This document shows positions 1 to 11,850 of a stretch of 64,000 bases of DNA, in pieces. Below the pieces are notes generated by a model. That model saw only the letters and a program-made list of their open reading frames with translations. It made no database searches and had not been told where the DNA came from. The stretch spans positions 53,004,443 to 53,068,442 of the forward strand of contig CP136068.1 of assembly GCA_032622095.1 (NCBI GenBank). Reading direction: 5' to 3'. This DNA is from Siphonodentalium dalli. Lineage: Eukaryota > Mollusca > Scaphopoda > Gadilida > Siphonodentaliidae. A program made the position numbers and the translations under genes. Within the stretch, counting starts at the first letter, position 1, and every line of letters starts with the position of its first letter.

Positions 1-2401
1 ATTTTAACATCTATCAACACTAAAGCTGCCCAAATTAAAAATAATAAGTTTAAACGACAGCAAAAGAAAAGGTTTGATGAGGGATGCAAGCAATTAAAAC
101 GTGAAATGACAAATGCGTGTCGTGAAATGAAGCAAAACCCAACCGATGCAACAGTTAGGAGTAATTTGTTCTCATCCAAAAAAGCATATAAGAAAGAAAC
201 AAAGAACAAATCAAAAATGTACTTCCAGGGGTTAGCAGAATCACTAGACAAAATGGAGGGTACAGACTCTTCCGAGTATTGGCGATTGATAAAAGAATTT
301 AGAAATAAACGTGATGAAACAAATTACTTGCATCCAGACGAAAGTGTGGACTTTTTCAAAAAGATACTCTGCCCATGTAATGTTTCTGCAAATAAGAAAA
401 TATATACGAATTACAAAACAACGAAAATTGATGAAAGTGATATCGAAGCCAGTGAAATAATTAATTGCGTTAAACTACTTAAAAACAGAAAATCACCTGG
501 ATATGGAAATTTCTCGAATGAATTGCTTAAAATTGTTGTTCCCGCGACAATAGACGAAGTAGTAAAATTATTTAACCAGGTATTAAACTCTGGTCATTAT
601 CCAGACAGCTGGAATGTGTCACTCATTAAGACGCTTTATAAAAAGGGAGATAGACAGGACCCAAATAACTATCGACCAATTGCGCTCAGTAATGGTCTGG
701 GGAAACTTTTCAACAAAGTTATAAATAACCGAATAAAAGACTATTTAGAAAGACATGTTCTCATCAGTGACAATAAGTTTGGTTTTAGAAAGAATCGGAG
801 TACGATTGACAGCGCTTATGTTTTAAAGACTTGTATAAATAAATATAAACAGAAGAGGAAGCCAATTTATGCTGCATTTATCGATTTTCAAAAAGCTTTC
901 GATTCAGTAGATAGGTCGTTGATGTTTCAAAAGTTGTATAGCAATGGTATTCAGCGTAAAATAAATCAAATAATACAGTCCAGGTATCAATCCAGTTATA
1001 TTCAAGTAAAGACGGGTGCAGGAATTGGACCACCGCATCTGTCCACGATTGGAGTTAAACAAGGATCCTCATTGTCGCCTACGCTGTTCAAAATATTCAT
1101 TGATGACATCAAATGTTCACTTGATGTATCCGGCTGCGATCCAATATTCCTTAATAATCGTCCGCTCAGTCATCTTTTATTTTCCGACGATTTAGTGTTG
1201 TTGTCAGAAACTGAACAAGGTCTACAGAATTGTCTTGAAATATACCCAATACAATGGTCTCGTGGTTAATGCAAGTAAATCAAAATGTGTGGTGTTTAGG
1301 TTAAAGAGAACTAAACGTGAACCAAGTTTCAATATAAATGCGAAATCGCTTGAATTAGTTTCAGAGTATCCATATCTCGGGATAAAATTCACATCGACTG
1401 GTAGAATGGCAAAATCACAAGAACATACAAGCGGGAAAGCCACGAAAGCAATGTTCTTTTTAAACCAGTCTGTTCCTTCAAAGATGAAGCTATCTATTCC
1501 AACTAAATGCAAATTATTCGACAAATTGATAAAACCGATAATGTTATACGGATGTCAGATATGGGCAGGAGAAACAAACATGCTTCATTCAGATACAATG
1601 CCAAGCGAACAAGTCCATCTGAGGTTTTGCAAAATAACATTAGGTGTTAACCGAAATGCTATACTAATCATGCCGTCCGCGCAGAATTGGGCAGATTCCC
1701 AGTTATACATGATGCGATTACTCAACAATTCAGATATATGAAAACAGTTTCGAACCTTTCAAGTGGGTGCTTGGTACATGATGCATACATCGAATCACTT
1801 AGAGACCCTTCTATTTCATTGTACAATGAATTATATGGAAAATACGGCGTCGATATTTCAGACCGCCGGAGATTCCAAGGGATACAAGAGCGCGCCTTGG
1901 TGGATAAACTGAAATCTGAACATTTGATGCGATTCTATAATGTAAATCATGCCGAAAAGAAAACGATCAGTGGAAATAAAATACGAACGTATAGATTATT
2001 CAAGTCAAAGTATGAAATTGAACCATACATTGTCAATGCGCGATCTGCCAAATCGAGAATTCTATTCACAAGATTGAGAATCAGTAATCATCGACTGGAA
2101 ATCGAAAAAGGGAGACACAAACAGCCCCCAAAACCAGTGAGAGAAAGATTGTGTTCTGCGTGTAATTCAAAACAAATTGAGTCAGAATATCATTTCATCT
2201 TAGAATGTCGGGCCTATATATGAAAGTATTCGCGAAGCTTATGTAAAGGACATAATTGCAACGTGCCCTCATTTCTTAGAAATGACAAATTATGAGAAGT
2301 TCAGATTTATAATGCAGAATGAACAAATTGCAACCGTTAACGTTATATGCGACATGATCCGGTCTTTCTTCACCATTCGAGACAATATATATAATGTCTA
2401 A
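1..2401 (+). pseudogene. LINE ORF2 reverse transcriptase, frameshifted
   Basis: This is the ORF2 polyprotein of a non-LTR retrotransposon, which makes cDNA at a nicked target site. The frame is open from base 1 to 1269. It shows the linker after the endonuclease, the RT fingers (NYRPIALSN), palm motif A (FIDFQKAFDSVD), a GVKQGSSLSP block and the catalytic FSDDLVLL near 1180-1200, an FADD variant. The thumb and C-terminus continue in a second frame (1235-1741), return to the first (1687-2223) and finish in another frame up to 2401. A C-terminal zinc-knuckle-like CSACN...H...C lies near 2150-2210. At least three frameshifts break it, so no full protein can be made. The endonuclease domain is not in the window. 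Family identity as a LINE is certain; the clade (I/Jockey/CR1-like) is inference. Confidence 0.85.
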
Positions 2402-2572
2402 TAACAGCAAGTATACCTGAGATTTTATGACAGTAAATTCACGAGCGTATATGCATATTGTATGTGATTACTCATGTTCAATTATTCCTTATGTAGATAT
2501 ATGTTGTATTTATTATATGTGCAACTGCCCATTGGGTGTATTTTGCATTAAGATCTTATCTTATCTTATCTA
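1..2572 (+). mobile_element. LINE (non-LTR retrotransposon) A, cut by window start
   Basis: The segment carries a decayed reverse transcriptase frame that is already open at base 1, so the 5' part lies outside the window. After the last LINE-like residues (stop near 2401) there is a short 3' UTR that ends in a tandem ATCTT-type tail at about 2552-2572. Terminal short tandem repeats in place of a long poly(A) are common in CR1/L2/I-like LINEs. Clade assignment from motifs alone is uncertain. A G-rich repeat seen elsewhere in the window starts directly after the tail. Confidence 0.85.
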
Positions 2573-5141
2573 GGGCCGGGGTGGGTGGGTGGTCCAGAGG
2601 CCGAAAAATTCGTGCTTGTAAAGTTTTTCAAAAATGTTTTTTTTTTCAAACAATTTACAAGTACTGATCATGTAATGTTATTTGTAAGCATGTTAGTACC
2701 ATGCTTGTTGGTATAGGGCTATATAGGCAGCTATAGTGACTCTTTAGCCTCAGATTTATCAACATTCTGGAATTCACAGGATCCCGACCCACTTCACAGT
2801 GGACCACCGTAATAGCGTTCAGGAAACTCATGATCAACGGAAGAAATATTTAGTAACAAAATTAATATATTACCTGAATAAAAGTAACAAAACAAAAAAA
2901 CTGTATCACAAATTGGATACTAATGGTGAATACTCAATGATGACTAGATATCATTAACCTGATTGTTGCATAACATGAAATTGAAAAGGGTATCTCATAA
3001 ATTTCTAATATCGGGGGGTATAATAACCATATATCTATGTGTATACCTGACCAAAAACACCCCCCCCCCCCACCCACCCCGGTGGATAAGACTAAAGAGT
3101 TCTTTGGTCATGCACAAATAATTGTGGAACCCCTGCCCTGTTTACCACTATTTACACTGGCCAGTGTTCTCTGTCAGACACAACACACTCGATATATTAA
3201 GGATATAATGGGGTCTAGGCCGATTTGTGACATATAGTGTACCTACACAATGCTTTATTATTGTTGTTAGAAACTGAAAACACCAGGAAATACAGTTAAT
3301 TTTTCGTTTTTTCTGATCTGTGTTTACCAATTAAGCATGTTATTGCTTGAGTTTTAATGGTACACAGCAAGAATTTGTACCAAAAAAGGATAGTGGAATG
3401 GGATTGAAAGGCAGTTAACACAGTTATTGAAGAACGGCTAAAAAAAACTCTGAAATTTTGATAAAAACATGAGAAAGGGAGACGGGTCCCCAAAATTTTG
3501 GAGGAATTTTTTTTTTTACACAAATGGGGTGGTGGGTCCCTCGGGGTCGGAAAAAAACTTTTTGGGCCCTATATGTGCAATTTTTTTCCAGACTCCCCCC
3601 TGGCGCTAGATGTTTAGTTGATCGCCTGACCGATTTTTAATAAAAGCAAGCTGTATGGGGGTGAATTTTGAGGAACATATCGTCCATTGTTCTCTGAGTC
3701 GGATCAATCCGAAAATTTACGCTCTCCGGAGATAATATTCGGTGGTAAAATAATTATCAAATGCTATGGATATAAATGGTTCTGAGGGGAGCTTGTGGTA
3801 TTGATTGAAAGATGAATCCTTCGCCGACACACCCGTGGCTATATCATAGCAATTACTCGGGTAAATGGGCTAAATTTGTCCGATTCCCGAGCGATGGTAA
3901 AACGGGAGATATCTACAGTTCCCCTTGTCCTATTATACTACCATTACGTGAAGCAGGCGCGTATATAGAAGCGGCGTATATGGGCAGCGCAAAAGGGGGC
4001 GGACATCGGAGCGCGTACGTTACAGACCCCTGTGGTTCAAAACTTTAAATGGGATAGGGTTAAATTTTTTATAAGTTATTCCCATAAAAAAAATGACTAT
4101 CCTTATTTATTTTCACAAATTCTGCCGATAATTTGAGACAAGCACACAGCAAATTAATTATAAGGCAGCACAATATAAGATTTCAAAGCACTTAGCAACG
4201 AACATGTCATCGATATGAATAATTGGCTTCAGATGAAATTCGGCCGAACTTTTAAAAGCACGCCCAAGTATTCTGACGTCGTGTTCGTTACGGTCTGTGT
4301 TATTTGGGTATTAAACGGGTGACCAAATTAACAGTTGACCAATCACAGAATAGGATTGATGACGGGCTATGTAAATATTTAGTGCACGGTTCATTTATAT
4401 AGCCGCCGTTGAAGCTGAATTTGAGGACCAACCCCGAATAAATTGGATATAAGCTGATTTTGGTGTCATTCGATGTGTAAAAGCCTCAGGAACAACATAT
4501 CCAAAATCCGAAAAAATCAGATGTGGGAAAACTGTGTTATTCAAGATAGCGTCCAACGTGGTTGTCTGTATTACATCTGATCTCGAAATAAGTCACAATA
4601 CAATATATTGTGGCATCTGAATTACGCAGTTATAACAGTTTGTGTGAAATTAGAGTATATGGGACAGAACATAGTGACACGGACAGAACATAAAACAATC
4701 GCGGCCATGAAATGGCTGTCAAAACGGCCGCAACTCCAAGCCATACGACTAATAAAGTAACATATTGGATAACCACATAGGAGTGGAAAAAAACGTATTA
4801 GTAATATACAAGTCTGTTGTTCTATATCTTTAGAACAGAACCTTCTGAAGGATGTATTGGTCACTGCAACGCATGTCAACACCCCCAATGATTTACATCT
4901 TTAAAGTTTGGGTTTTCTACTTATCCAACATCCAACTGTCAGGCTAACATTTATAATTTCTGGCATGCAACACACAAAGTAATGATTCGCCACACAGTGC
5001 ATGGTACTCTCATTTGGCATGATGATTAATTACTGAATGTAACACAGAAACTGAAGTGCATACCCTTGTGGTATAAATACTAGTTACCTTTCCGGAATGT
5101 TCAACATTCTCCGTGATAATAAATGATACACATATGGCGAA
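2573..5141. other. Intergenic, G-rich repeat pieces, no gene recognised
   Basis: I see no supportable gene. Pieces of a G-rich interspersed repeat (GGTGGGTGGGT followed by GGCCGGAAA-like sequence) occur at about 2576-2640 and 3480-3600; related pieces recur near 31.6, 33.1, 34.6 and 37.5 kb. A C-run with CCACCC lies at 3060-3080. A 78-codon open frame at 3812-4048 has no recognisable domain. The remainder is AT-rich and unremarkable. Confidence 0.5.
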
Positions 5142-7127
5142 ATGCTCAGTCGCAATAAATCTCCCGGTTATGATAATATTTACAATGAGAATATTATATA
5201 TGGTGGCGATAGTCTAATCGAAAGCCTCTGTCAATTATTCTCATCTCTATTGCGGCATGGTTATATACCTGTTGCTGCCAAACGAGGTGTCATTATCACA
5301 TTACATAAAGGAGGATCCAAGCCAAAACACTCGTTTGACAGCTACAGGGCCATAACTCTAATGCCTGCCTTATACAAATTGCTGGAGAAAGTTTTACTGA
5401 ATCGTATTGAGTTACATACACCGCATATCTTACCAGTTAATCCTCTTCAGCACGGTTTTCACAAACACATTAGTTCTAACATGACTTCTTATCTAACCCA
5501 GGAATGTATACATTTCAATGCTGAAAGAAATAAAATATTGTACTGTTGCTTTCTAGATGTATGGAAAGCCTTTGATACGGTTTGGATAGACGGACTTATG
5601 TACAAACTGTATGAGAGGGGCCTAGCTGGAATTTCCTTCAAATTTGTGCACCAATTGCTATCCGATGTTTATTGTAATGTGAGATATAATGATGCTACAT
5701 CAAGATTAACCAAAATAGATCAAGGAACAAGGCATGGGGGAATCTGCTCACCTAAATTTTACATGGTCTACATTGACGAACTGATAAAATTACTATCAGA
5801 GTCAATATATTGCTTTCACATGGAATCAATTAATTGAACTTGTCCAACCCACGCAGACGACATGCTACTTCTATCACTAACTGAATGTGGTTTGAATTCA
5901 CTTATTGATATGTGTGTGAGGTATAGCTATACATGGCGGTATAAGTATAATTCGTATAAATCTGTAGCAATGGTGCTTAATGAGACAAGGAAGCAAAGCC
6001 AATACGTATAAACGCAAGTGGATCATGGGGTCTGGACACCTTAATGAAGTGGATAGTATACAGTTCATCTGGGCATCCCAATTAATAAGTATAAACAAAC
6101 AAATAATTTTATTGAACATGTATGTGATAAACTGAGAAGCACTTTTCTTATGCTATCGAATTCTGGTTTGTATGCCGGAGGTATAACTCCCCTGAGTTCC
6201 TCACTCATTTATAAATCAGTTGGAACTTTTATGGAATCTATCCCAAAATGAAACTATGAAACTAGAGAGGACTCATAGATTTTGCATCAAAAGGATACAG
6301 GGATTTGAACCCAGGACCCGAACCGACATTGCTCTTGGCTTACTTGGAATTCATTCACTAGAATTCTACATATATAAAAAGAAATTGTCACTATTATCAT
6401 CACTGTGTAATGTCGAATGTAACAATCACAAAACTGTTAAACAAGTTTTCCTCCATAGAATGTATGAATACATGCTTTTGCCTACCACTAGTTCATCGTG
6501 TTTCCATAACTATTTTTGTGACATAATGCAAATACTTGAACGATATGATTTTTCGTACTACCTTAACCAATTTGTCACAGAGTCTTGTTTTCCGGACAAA
6601 AAATCATGGAAACAAATTTTTAACATGGAATGGTAACATCACACGATGATGCGTGGAAGTCAAGAACAAATTCTGACCCAAGTCTCTCACTCTTCAATAG
6701 AATACACACAGACTTATGAATATCTTATGTTTGGCGCCTATGTAAATCGCATCCAGAAGACAAGAACATTTATCTAACGATTGGCAAATTGATAAGCCAA
6801 ATAGGAATTAACAGAGAAATATCCTGTACGAATTGTGGTTCTACCACGACCGATATTTTATCTCACATATTCATTGAGTGCACACCCATGTATTCATTTA
6901 GAAATTAGATCGAATATTTTATTATGGATGCACTTGGGATTAACGCATACATCAAATACGATACGTTATCAAGAGAAGCCAAATTAAGTGTGCTCCTTGG
7001 GAACTTATCAGAAATTGAGGGCGATCAATTGATTACAGATGGTGACATTCCAATTCAAATTTTCAAACATGTTGTCAAAATGTGCCAGGCTTATTATCTG
7101 TATGCTGGTATGACCGCTATTACTTAA
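5142..7127 (+). pseudogene. LINE B reverse transcriptase, decayed
   Basis: This is a second, unrelated-looking LINE RT. The first open stretch (5142-5837) shows the template-grip start NKSPGYDNIYNE, a palm motif A variant (CFLDVWKAFDTVW) and RHGGICSPKFYMVYID. The catalytic motif appears just after the stop in another frame as THADDMLLLS near 5850. The thumb and C-terminal domain continue at 6220-6636, and a zinc-knuckle-like CTNCG...H...C lies near 6823-6890, followed by the last open piece at 6924-7127. Several stops and frameshifts separate these blocks. N-terminal endonuclease sequence was not found upstream. Identity is clear from the order of motifs; activity is impossible in this copy. 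Confidence 0.8.
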
Positions 7128-7299
7128 TATAGTGCACGCTCGACATTCTTGTTATTCATACACTATATAATGACACGTACCCTTCGTGTTACTTTATAGA
7201 TATACACTAAACTACTGTAATCGAAGTAACATTTCGATGTATAGTTATATATCTCATTATACTTCACTTTTTATATGCGTAACCTTGTCGTGACGTCCA

Positions 7300-7301
<2 letters not shown>

Positions 7302-7351
<50 letters not shown>
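7302..7351. repeat. (TA)n microsatellite
   Basis: About 25 uninterrupted TA dinucleotides immediately precede the repeat block at 7352. A second TA run lies at 8489-8522, so the block between them is bracketed by TA microsatellites. Confidence 0.95.
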
Positions 7352-7352
<1 letters not shown>

Positions 7353-7976
7353 TAGAAGGTGACCCGACTTCGTCCGGGCTTTGACCTTGAATTGTCCATT
7401 TTGAAGGTCAAGGTCAAGTGGGGTCACGATTTGACCAGTCCAAAAACACTGCCCTGACAAAAGTACCCGACAAACGTGCCCGTCCAAATCCATCCGGTTT
7501 TACCCGATTTGACCTTGAATTGATCATTTTGAAGGTCAAGGTCTGGTCGGGGTCACGATTGGACCCGTCCAAAACAATCAGTGGACAAAAGTAACCCCAC
7601 GTATCAAATTTCGTCGAAATCCCATCAAAATTGGCGATTTGACCTTGAAGTTACCCGATTTCAAGGTCAATGTCACGTCGCACGGGCAAATGAATATGCT
7701 TATGAGACTCGCCATAAGAAAGTACCCCCACATACCAAGTTTCATCGAAATCCCGTGATATTCGGGCGTTTGACCTTGAAATGACCCGATTTCAAGGTCA
7801 AGGTGACGTCGCACGGACAAATTAATATGCCTATGTTCGTCCCCGGCCGAAAATACCCCCACATACCAAGTTTCATCGAAATCGGGTGGGCCGTTTTCGA
7901 GTTCATCGCGAACACACAGACACACAGACACACAGACAGACACACAGATCTTCCAAAATATATAATAGACTAGCCG
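7352..7976. repeat. Dispersed repeat with inverted TCAAGGTCA pairs
   Basis: Roughly 120-bp related units, each holding TGACCTTGA followed 18-22 bp later by TCAAGGTCA or a close variant. Exact sites: TGACCTTGA at 7382, 7510, 7640 and 7771; TCAAGGTCA at 7408, 7661 and 7792 (a variant near 7536). Units share a following segment of the type 'accccacataccaagtttc'. The block ends in a CACAGA-rich tract (7913-7950). TCAAGGTCA is the extended half-site bound by NR5A/SF-1 and ERR nuclear receptors; whether it acts here is unknown. Frames read across this block are not convincing genes. Confidence 0.75.
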
Positions 7977-8010
7977 ATGAGCCCGACGTTGTCCGGGCTA
8001 TTCAAAATCC

Positions 8011-8340
8011 AAATTTCAAGTCGATAGCTCCACCCGTTTCCGAGATCTGGTCTGCGCATGCGCGAAGCTGGCGTCGCACGGGCTCGGCGACCCGATAAAA
8101 TTCGTATCCGGGGCAAGATACATTCACATAGCAAATTTCAAGTCGATAGATCCACCCGTTTCCGAGATCTCGTCTGCGCATGCGCGAAGCTGGCGTCGCA
8201 CGGGCTCGGCGACCCGATAAAATTCGTATCCGGGGCAAGATACATTCACATAGCAAATTTCAAGTCGATAGCTCCACCCGTTTCCGAGATCTCGTCTGCG
8301 CATGCGCGAATCGGGCGCCGCACGGGCTCGCCAATACGAC
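8011..8340. repeat. 122-bp tandem repeat, about 2.7 copies
   Basis: Copies start at 8011, 8133 and 8255 (period exactly 122 bp) and are almost identical, including GTCTGCGCATGCGCGAA and GGCGTCGCACGGGCTCGG. The array runs into a CAGA-type microsatellite at 8421-8460 and a TA microsatellite at 8489-8522. Open frames of 70-170 codons on both strands are by-products of the 122-bp period, which shifts the frame in each copy. Confidence 0.9.
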
Positions 8341-8420
8341 AACGACGACCGCCTGGTCAAACTACACACACGTACCAAGTTTCGTCCCGATCGGTCGAGA
8401 ATCGTAGATTTGTATCAATG

Positions 8421-8428
8421 ACAGACAT

Positions 8429-8459
<31 letters not shown>

Positions 8460-8483
8460 AACAGAGGTCTTCAAAATATATAT

Positions 8484-8522
<39 letters not shown>
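8421..8522. repeat. (CAGA)n and (TA)n microsatellites
   Basis: A CAGA run (about 8421-8460) is followed by a TA run (about 8489-8522). They close the same kind of repeat that ends with a CACAGA tract at 7913-7950, suggesting two related elements side by side. Confidence 0.9.
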
Positions 8523-8525
<3 letters not shown>

Positions 8526-9430
8526 ACCAATTTATATTATATATTATATTATATATTAATCACACACGCCATATAAAGGCATTCAATATCCAATCATATA
8601 TGGCGTGAGTTGCGTATACGTGCGTCTGTGTATATGGATACGCGCGTCCCATTCTGTCGGATTCAGTGGCCAGTGGAATGACGATGCAAGTCGTTTGTCA
8701 TTCTTCTGGTCATTGGGAGATGACAGGATGTCGTGACCGATTGTAATGCGCGTCCAGATGCACGTGCGTACGCGAATACGCAAACTAAGGCGGTTGCGTT
8801 TGTGCCCTTATATGTGCGTACCCACCCATATGGCGCTGGCAATTGCGTTTGAAGCATTGCAATGCATGTAGTCATGCTGAACTGCTTTAATTTGGACGGT
8901 ACATGCAGATAAGAGCGCAGACCCAACTCGATAATTATATTTATATGTAAATACTTTGATTTGTTGATACATGCATGACCGTTTGTATTATGTTCTTTAT
9001 ATGCTATATTATATTTGTGTTCATATATACAATCTTCAGTAATGGAGGATAATTAAAGATATATATTATACTATAACGAAACACTCATATCTACAATATA
9101 TTAGCACCGCATCTCACCAGATAAAAGAGACGGTATATCGTACAGTTTATTGTAAGACTAATTTTCATGTAGTTACCAAACCGGTTTCTTAGTAGACACT
9201 TTTGTTCAAATTACTTCAGTCGCCAGTTTACAATTGGACAATGCCACCACGCAAGCCCACTATTGGTTTTCAGTAGTTTTCGGTTTGAAAATATCTGAAC
9301 ATTACCTCCACGTACCACCGCAAATGACAATCTTTCAGATTTAAAGAAAATTTTGGACCTAGGATTTATTATTGTAAACAGTATACGCTAAAACGTTTGC
9401 ACTGAGCCCTATGGCAAACATTTACACCAT
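8523..9430. other. Intergenic, nothing recognised
   Basis: AT-rich sequence without a supportable gene. CpG-containing CGTACGCG-like pieces occur near 8610-8820. Short open frames on the minus strand at 8583-8926 show no domain. Confidence 0.5.
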
Positions 9431-10040
9431 TGTAACCATTAAGTTCTCCCGCTGATCCCACCAGTGTAACCATTAAGTTCTCCCGCTGTTCCCACCAGTG
9501 TAACCATTAAATTCTCCCGCTGATCCCACAGTGTAACCATTAAGTTCTCCCGCTGATCCCACCAGTGTAACCATTAAGTTCTCCCGCTGATCCCACCAGT
9601 GTAACCATCAAGTTCTCCCGCTGATCCCACCAGTGTAACCATTACGTTCTCCCGCTGATCCCACCAGTGTAACCATTAAGTTCTCCCGCTGATCCCACCA
9701 GTGTAACCATTAAGTTCTCCCGCTGATCCCACCAGTGTAACCATTAAGTTCTCCCGCTGATCCCACCAGTGTAACCATTAAGTTCTCCCGCTGATCCCAC
9801 CAGTGTAACCATTAAGTTCTCCCGCTGATCCCACCAGTGTAACCATTAAGTTCTCCCGCTGATCCCACCAGTGTAACCATTAAGTTCTCCCGCTGATCCC
9901 ACCAGTGTAACCATTAAGTTCTCCCGCTGATCCCACCAGTGTAACCATTAAGTTCTCCCGCTGATCCCACCAGTGTAACCATTAAGTTTTCCCGCTGATC
10001 CCACCAGTGTAACCATTAAGTTCTCCCGCTGATCCCACCA
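9431..10040. repeat. 34-bp minisatellite, about 18 copies
   Basis: Tandem copies of a 34-bp unit beginning GTGTAACCATTAAG and ending GATCCCACCA, with a few point differences and one 2-bp deletion near 9530. The last copies join without a gap to the 51-bp array, which keeps the GTGTAACC start and the CCACCA end. Confidence 0.97.
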
Positions 10041-10236
10041 GTGTAACCGTTACGGCCACTCGCAGGCACACACCATGCATATATACCACCAGTGTAACCG
10101 TTACGGCCACTCGCAGGCACACACCATGCATATATACCACCAGTGTAACCGTTACGGCCACTCGCAGGCACACACCATGCATATATACCACCAGTGTAAC
10201 CGTTACGGCCACTCGCAAGCACACACCATGCATATG
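10041..10236. repeat. 51-bp minisatellite, about 4 copies
   Basis: Copies start at 10041, 10092, 10143 and 10194. The unit starts GTGTAACCGTTACGG and ends ATATACCACCA. It shares the first 8 and last 6 bases with the 34-bp unit next to it, so the two arrays are variants of one minisatellite in which the middle was replaced. The 108-codon minus-strand frame through it is a repeat artefact. Confidence 0.97.
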
Positions 10237-10546
10237 GCTAGCTAAATACACTAAATCAAAAGAACGCCGGTTTTCTGTGTACGGTTCTAATAACGTTCTA
10301 TTTCGCATATACCCAAGGGTGTGTATATAAACGGGCTATCAAAAAATTGTCGATGTCCATTTGCCATTCAATAAATGCCCACTACCAACTTCATAATACA
10401 TACAGTCGTAGTCAAACCCAGCTGTGTAATACCTGGTTATGTCATTTTAAAATTCAATCATAATAAGTAAGCCATGTTCTGTTATGCGATGTATGTATTT
10501 CTCAAGAAAACATTCTTGACAGAGAACTCCCCAATCAGGATTTACT

Positions 10547-11033
10547 TTAAAGGTACTCAATCCCATAAAACTCCTCTCAATTACTATTTTAATGGCTTCG
10601 GGGGTCAAAAATATTTGATTCGAGTCGAGGAAGTCACCCATCAAAGCTCAGATTTGTTAGATATCGATTTTAGAAATCTATTATTTTTCATTATCGGGAA
10701 TACTTTCTGGCCCAGATCTCAGGCAAATTGCGTTATTATTACCACTTGATTTTAGAGTTATCCATCCTTGTCTGTTTGAATAGAGTTTTGGTGTACAAAT
10801 CTCGAGCAGGATACGAAATAGACGGCAATTATTAGTACTCATCTCGAGAATATAACAAATTTCAAAAATCAATATCTAATAACTCTGAGCTTTGTTTGAT
10901 GGGTTCCTCGACTAGAATCAAATATTTTTTACCCCCAAAGCCAAAGAAATAGTAATATAGGACCCTCTGATCGGATTGTTGTTGTTGGAATCTGTTGAGA
11001 TGGTGACCCTCTTTACGGATTGAGTACCTTTAA
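10547..11033. mobile_element. Fold-back MITE, 487 bp
   Basis: The ends are inverted copies of TTAAAGGTACTCAATCC (10547-10563 and 11017-11033). Much of the interior is also inverted: the left segment around 10596-10680 (GGGGGTCAAAAATATTTGATT, GTCGAGGAA, CAAAGCTCAGA) reappears reversed at about 10850-10945. The whole element can therefore fold into a long imperfect hairpin. No coding capacity is seen; short open frames on both strands are shadows of the inverted arms. The target duplication is not clear. Confidence 0.8.
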
Positions 11034-11396
11034 TTTAGAGCAAATTCTCAACAACAGATCCTGTACACAGTCAGAGTTCATATCATATATTTTCAATTCC
11101 TGTCACAGATAAAGTGCAATTACCATATATATGTGCGGCGACATAGAACTATGTTCCAATTAAACAAAATTACCCAACTTGTTCACGGAGTCCATATTGG
11201 AGTGTTTTGGTTAAACCTTGAACTTATACAATGAATGAAAAGAGAAAGCTCAGGTAAGTGTTATGTCACATTTATTCTTGCAGAATGCATACGATTTAAT
11301 AATACAACTCACACGCCGGAGTAGATCTCTCACATTTTGTCCAGCGACACAATCATGATTTGTCATAATTGCACGATGTCGCGTTTTGTATAGTGT
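11034..11396. other. Left flank of the Polinton insertion, no gene
   Basis: AT-rich sequence with no recognisable gene. It ends with ...TAGTGT directly before the GACAGC target duplication. Confidence 0.5.
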
Positions 11397-11402
11397 GACA
11401 GC
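11397..11402. repeat. Polinton target-site duplication, left
   Basis: GACAGC directly before the element terminus AGTAGTAATGG. The same six bases follow the other terminus at 28751-28756. A 6-bp duplication is the known signature of Polinton integrase. Confidence 0.97.
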
Positions 11403-11773
11403 AGTAGTAATGGGGGGCACTATGGCCCAGTACCCCCAGACATGGGCACTATGGCCCAGTACCCCCCAGACATGGGCACTATGGCCCAGTACCCCCCAGA
11501 CATGGGCACTATGGCCCAGTACCCCCAGACATGGGCACTATGGCCCAGTACCCCCCAGACATGGGCACTATGGCCCACTGTGCCCATGTCTGGGGGGGTA
11601 CTGGGCCATAGTGCCCATGTCTGGGGGGTACTGGGCCATAGTGCCCATGTCTGGGAGATACTGGGCCATAGTGCCCATGTCTGGGGGTACTGGGCCATAG
11701 TTTCCCCCCTGAGGATAGATGTTCCTGTCATTGATGTGACATTTCTGATCGAAAAAATGAAAATGGACTTAGA
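11403..11773. repeat. Left terminal inverted repeat with head-to-head array
   Basis: The inverted repeat starts AGTAGTAATGGGGGGC. It then holds six forward units of about 29-30 bp (CACTATGGCCCAGTACCCCC then AGACATGGG), the sixth cut short near 11577, and four inverted units (GCCCATGTCTGGGGG then TACTGGGCCATAGT) up to 11700. Unique TIR sequence of about 70 bp follows (from CCTGAGGATAGATG). The array makes the TIR a potential hairpin of about 120-bp arms. Frames reading MGTMAQYPPD-like repeats on either strand are artefacts. Confidence 0.95.
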
Positions 11774-11850
11774 ATTATTTTTTTCAAAAGGAAAATCTCA
11801 CTTTGGAAAATATCAATTAGCTATCAAGAGTATCTTTTCGATCAGTTAGT

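Noticed and set aside
3812..4048. 78-codon frame with AAYMGSAKGGGHRSAYVTDP
   Set aside because: No recognisable domain, no splice or promoter evidence; may be a piece of an unknown repeat.
7257..7945. Frames of 67-121 codons in the TCAAGGTCA repeat
   Set aside because: Periodic text in several frames; no domain; explained by the repeat.
8002..8576. Overlapping open frames of 70-172 codons across the 122-bp repeat
   Set aside because: Open in many frames on both strands because of repeat composition; ends run into CAGA and TA microsatellites.
9982..10308. 108-codon minus-strand frame with repeated MHGVCLRVAVTVTLVVY
   Set aside because: Pure consequence of the 51-bp minisatellite, whose length is a multiple of three.
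11386..11849. Long open frames on both strands of the terminal repeat (MGTMAQYPPD-like periodic text)
   Set aside because: They follow the 30-bp unit in several frames and strands at once; no start context or homology. The same applies at 28366-28768.
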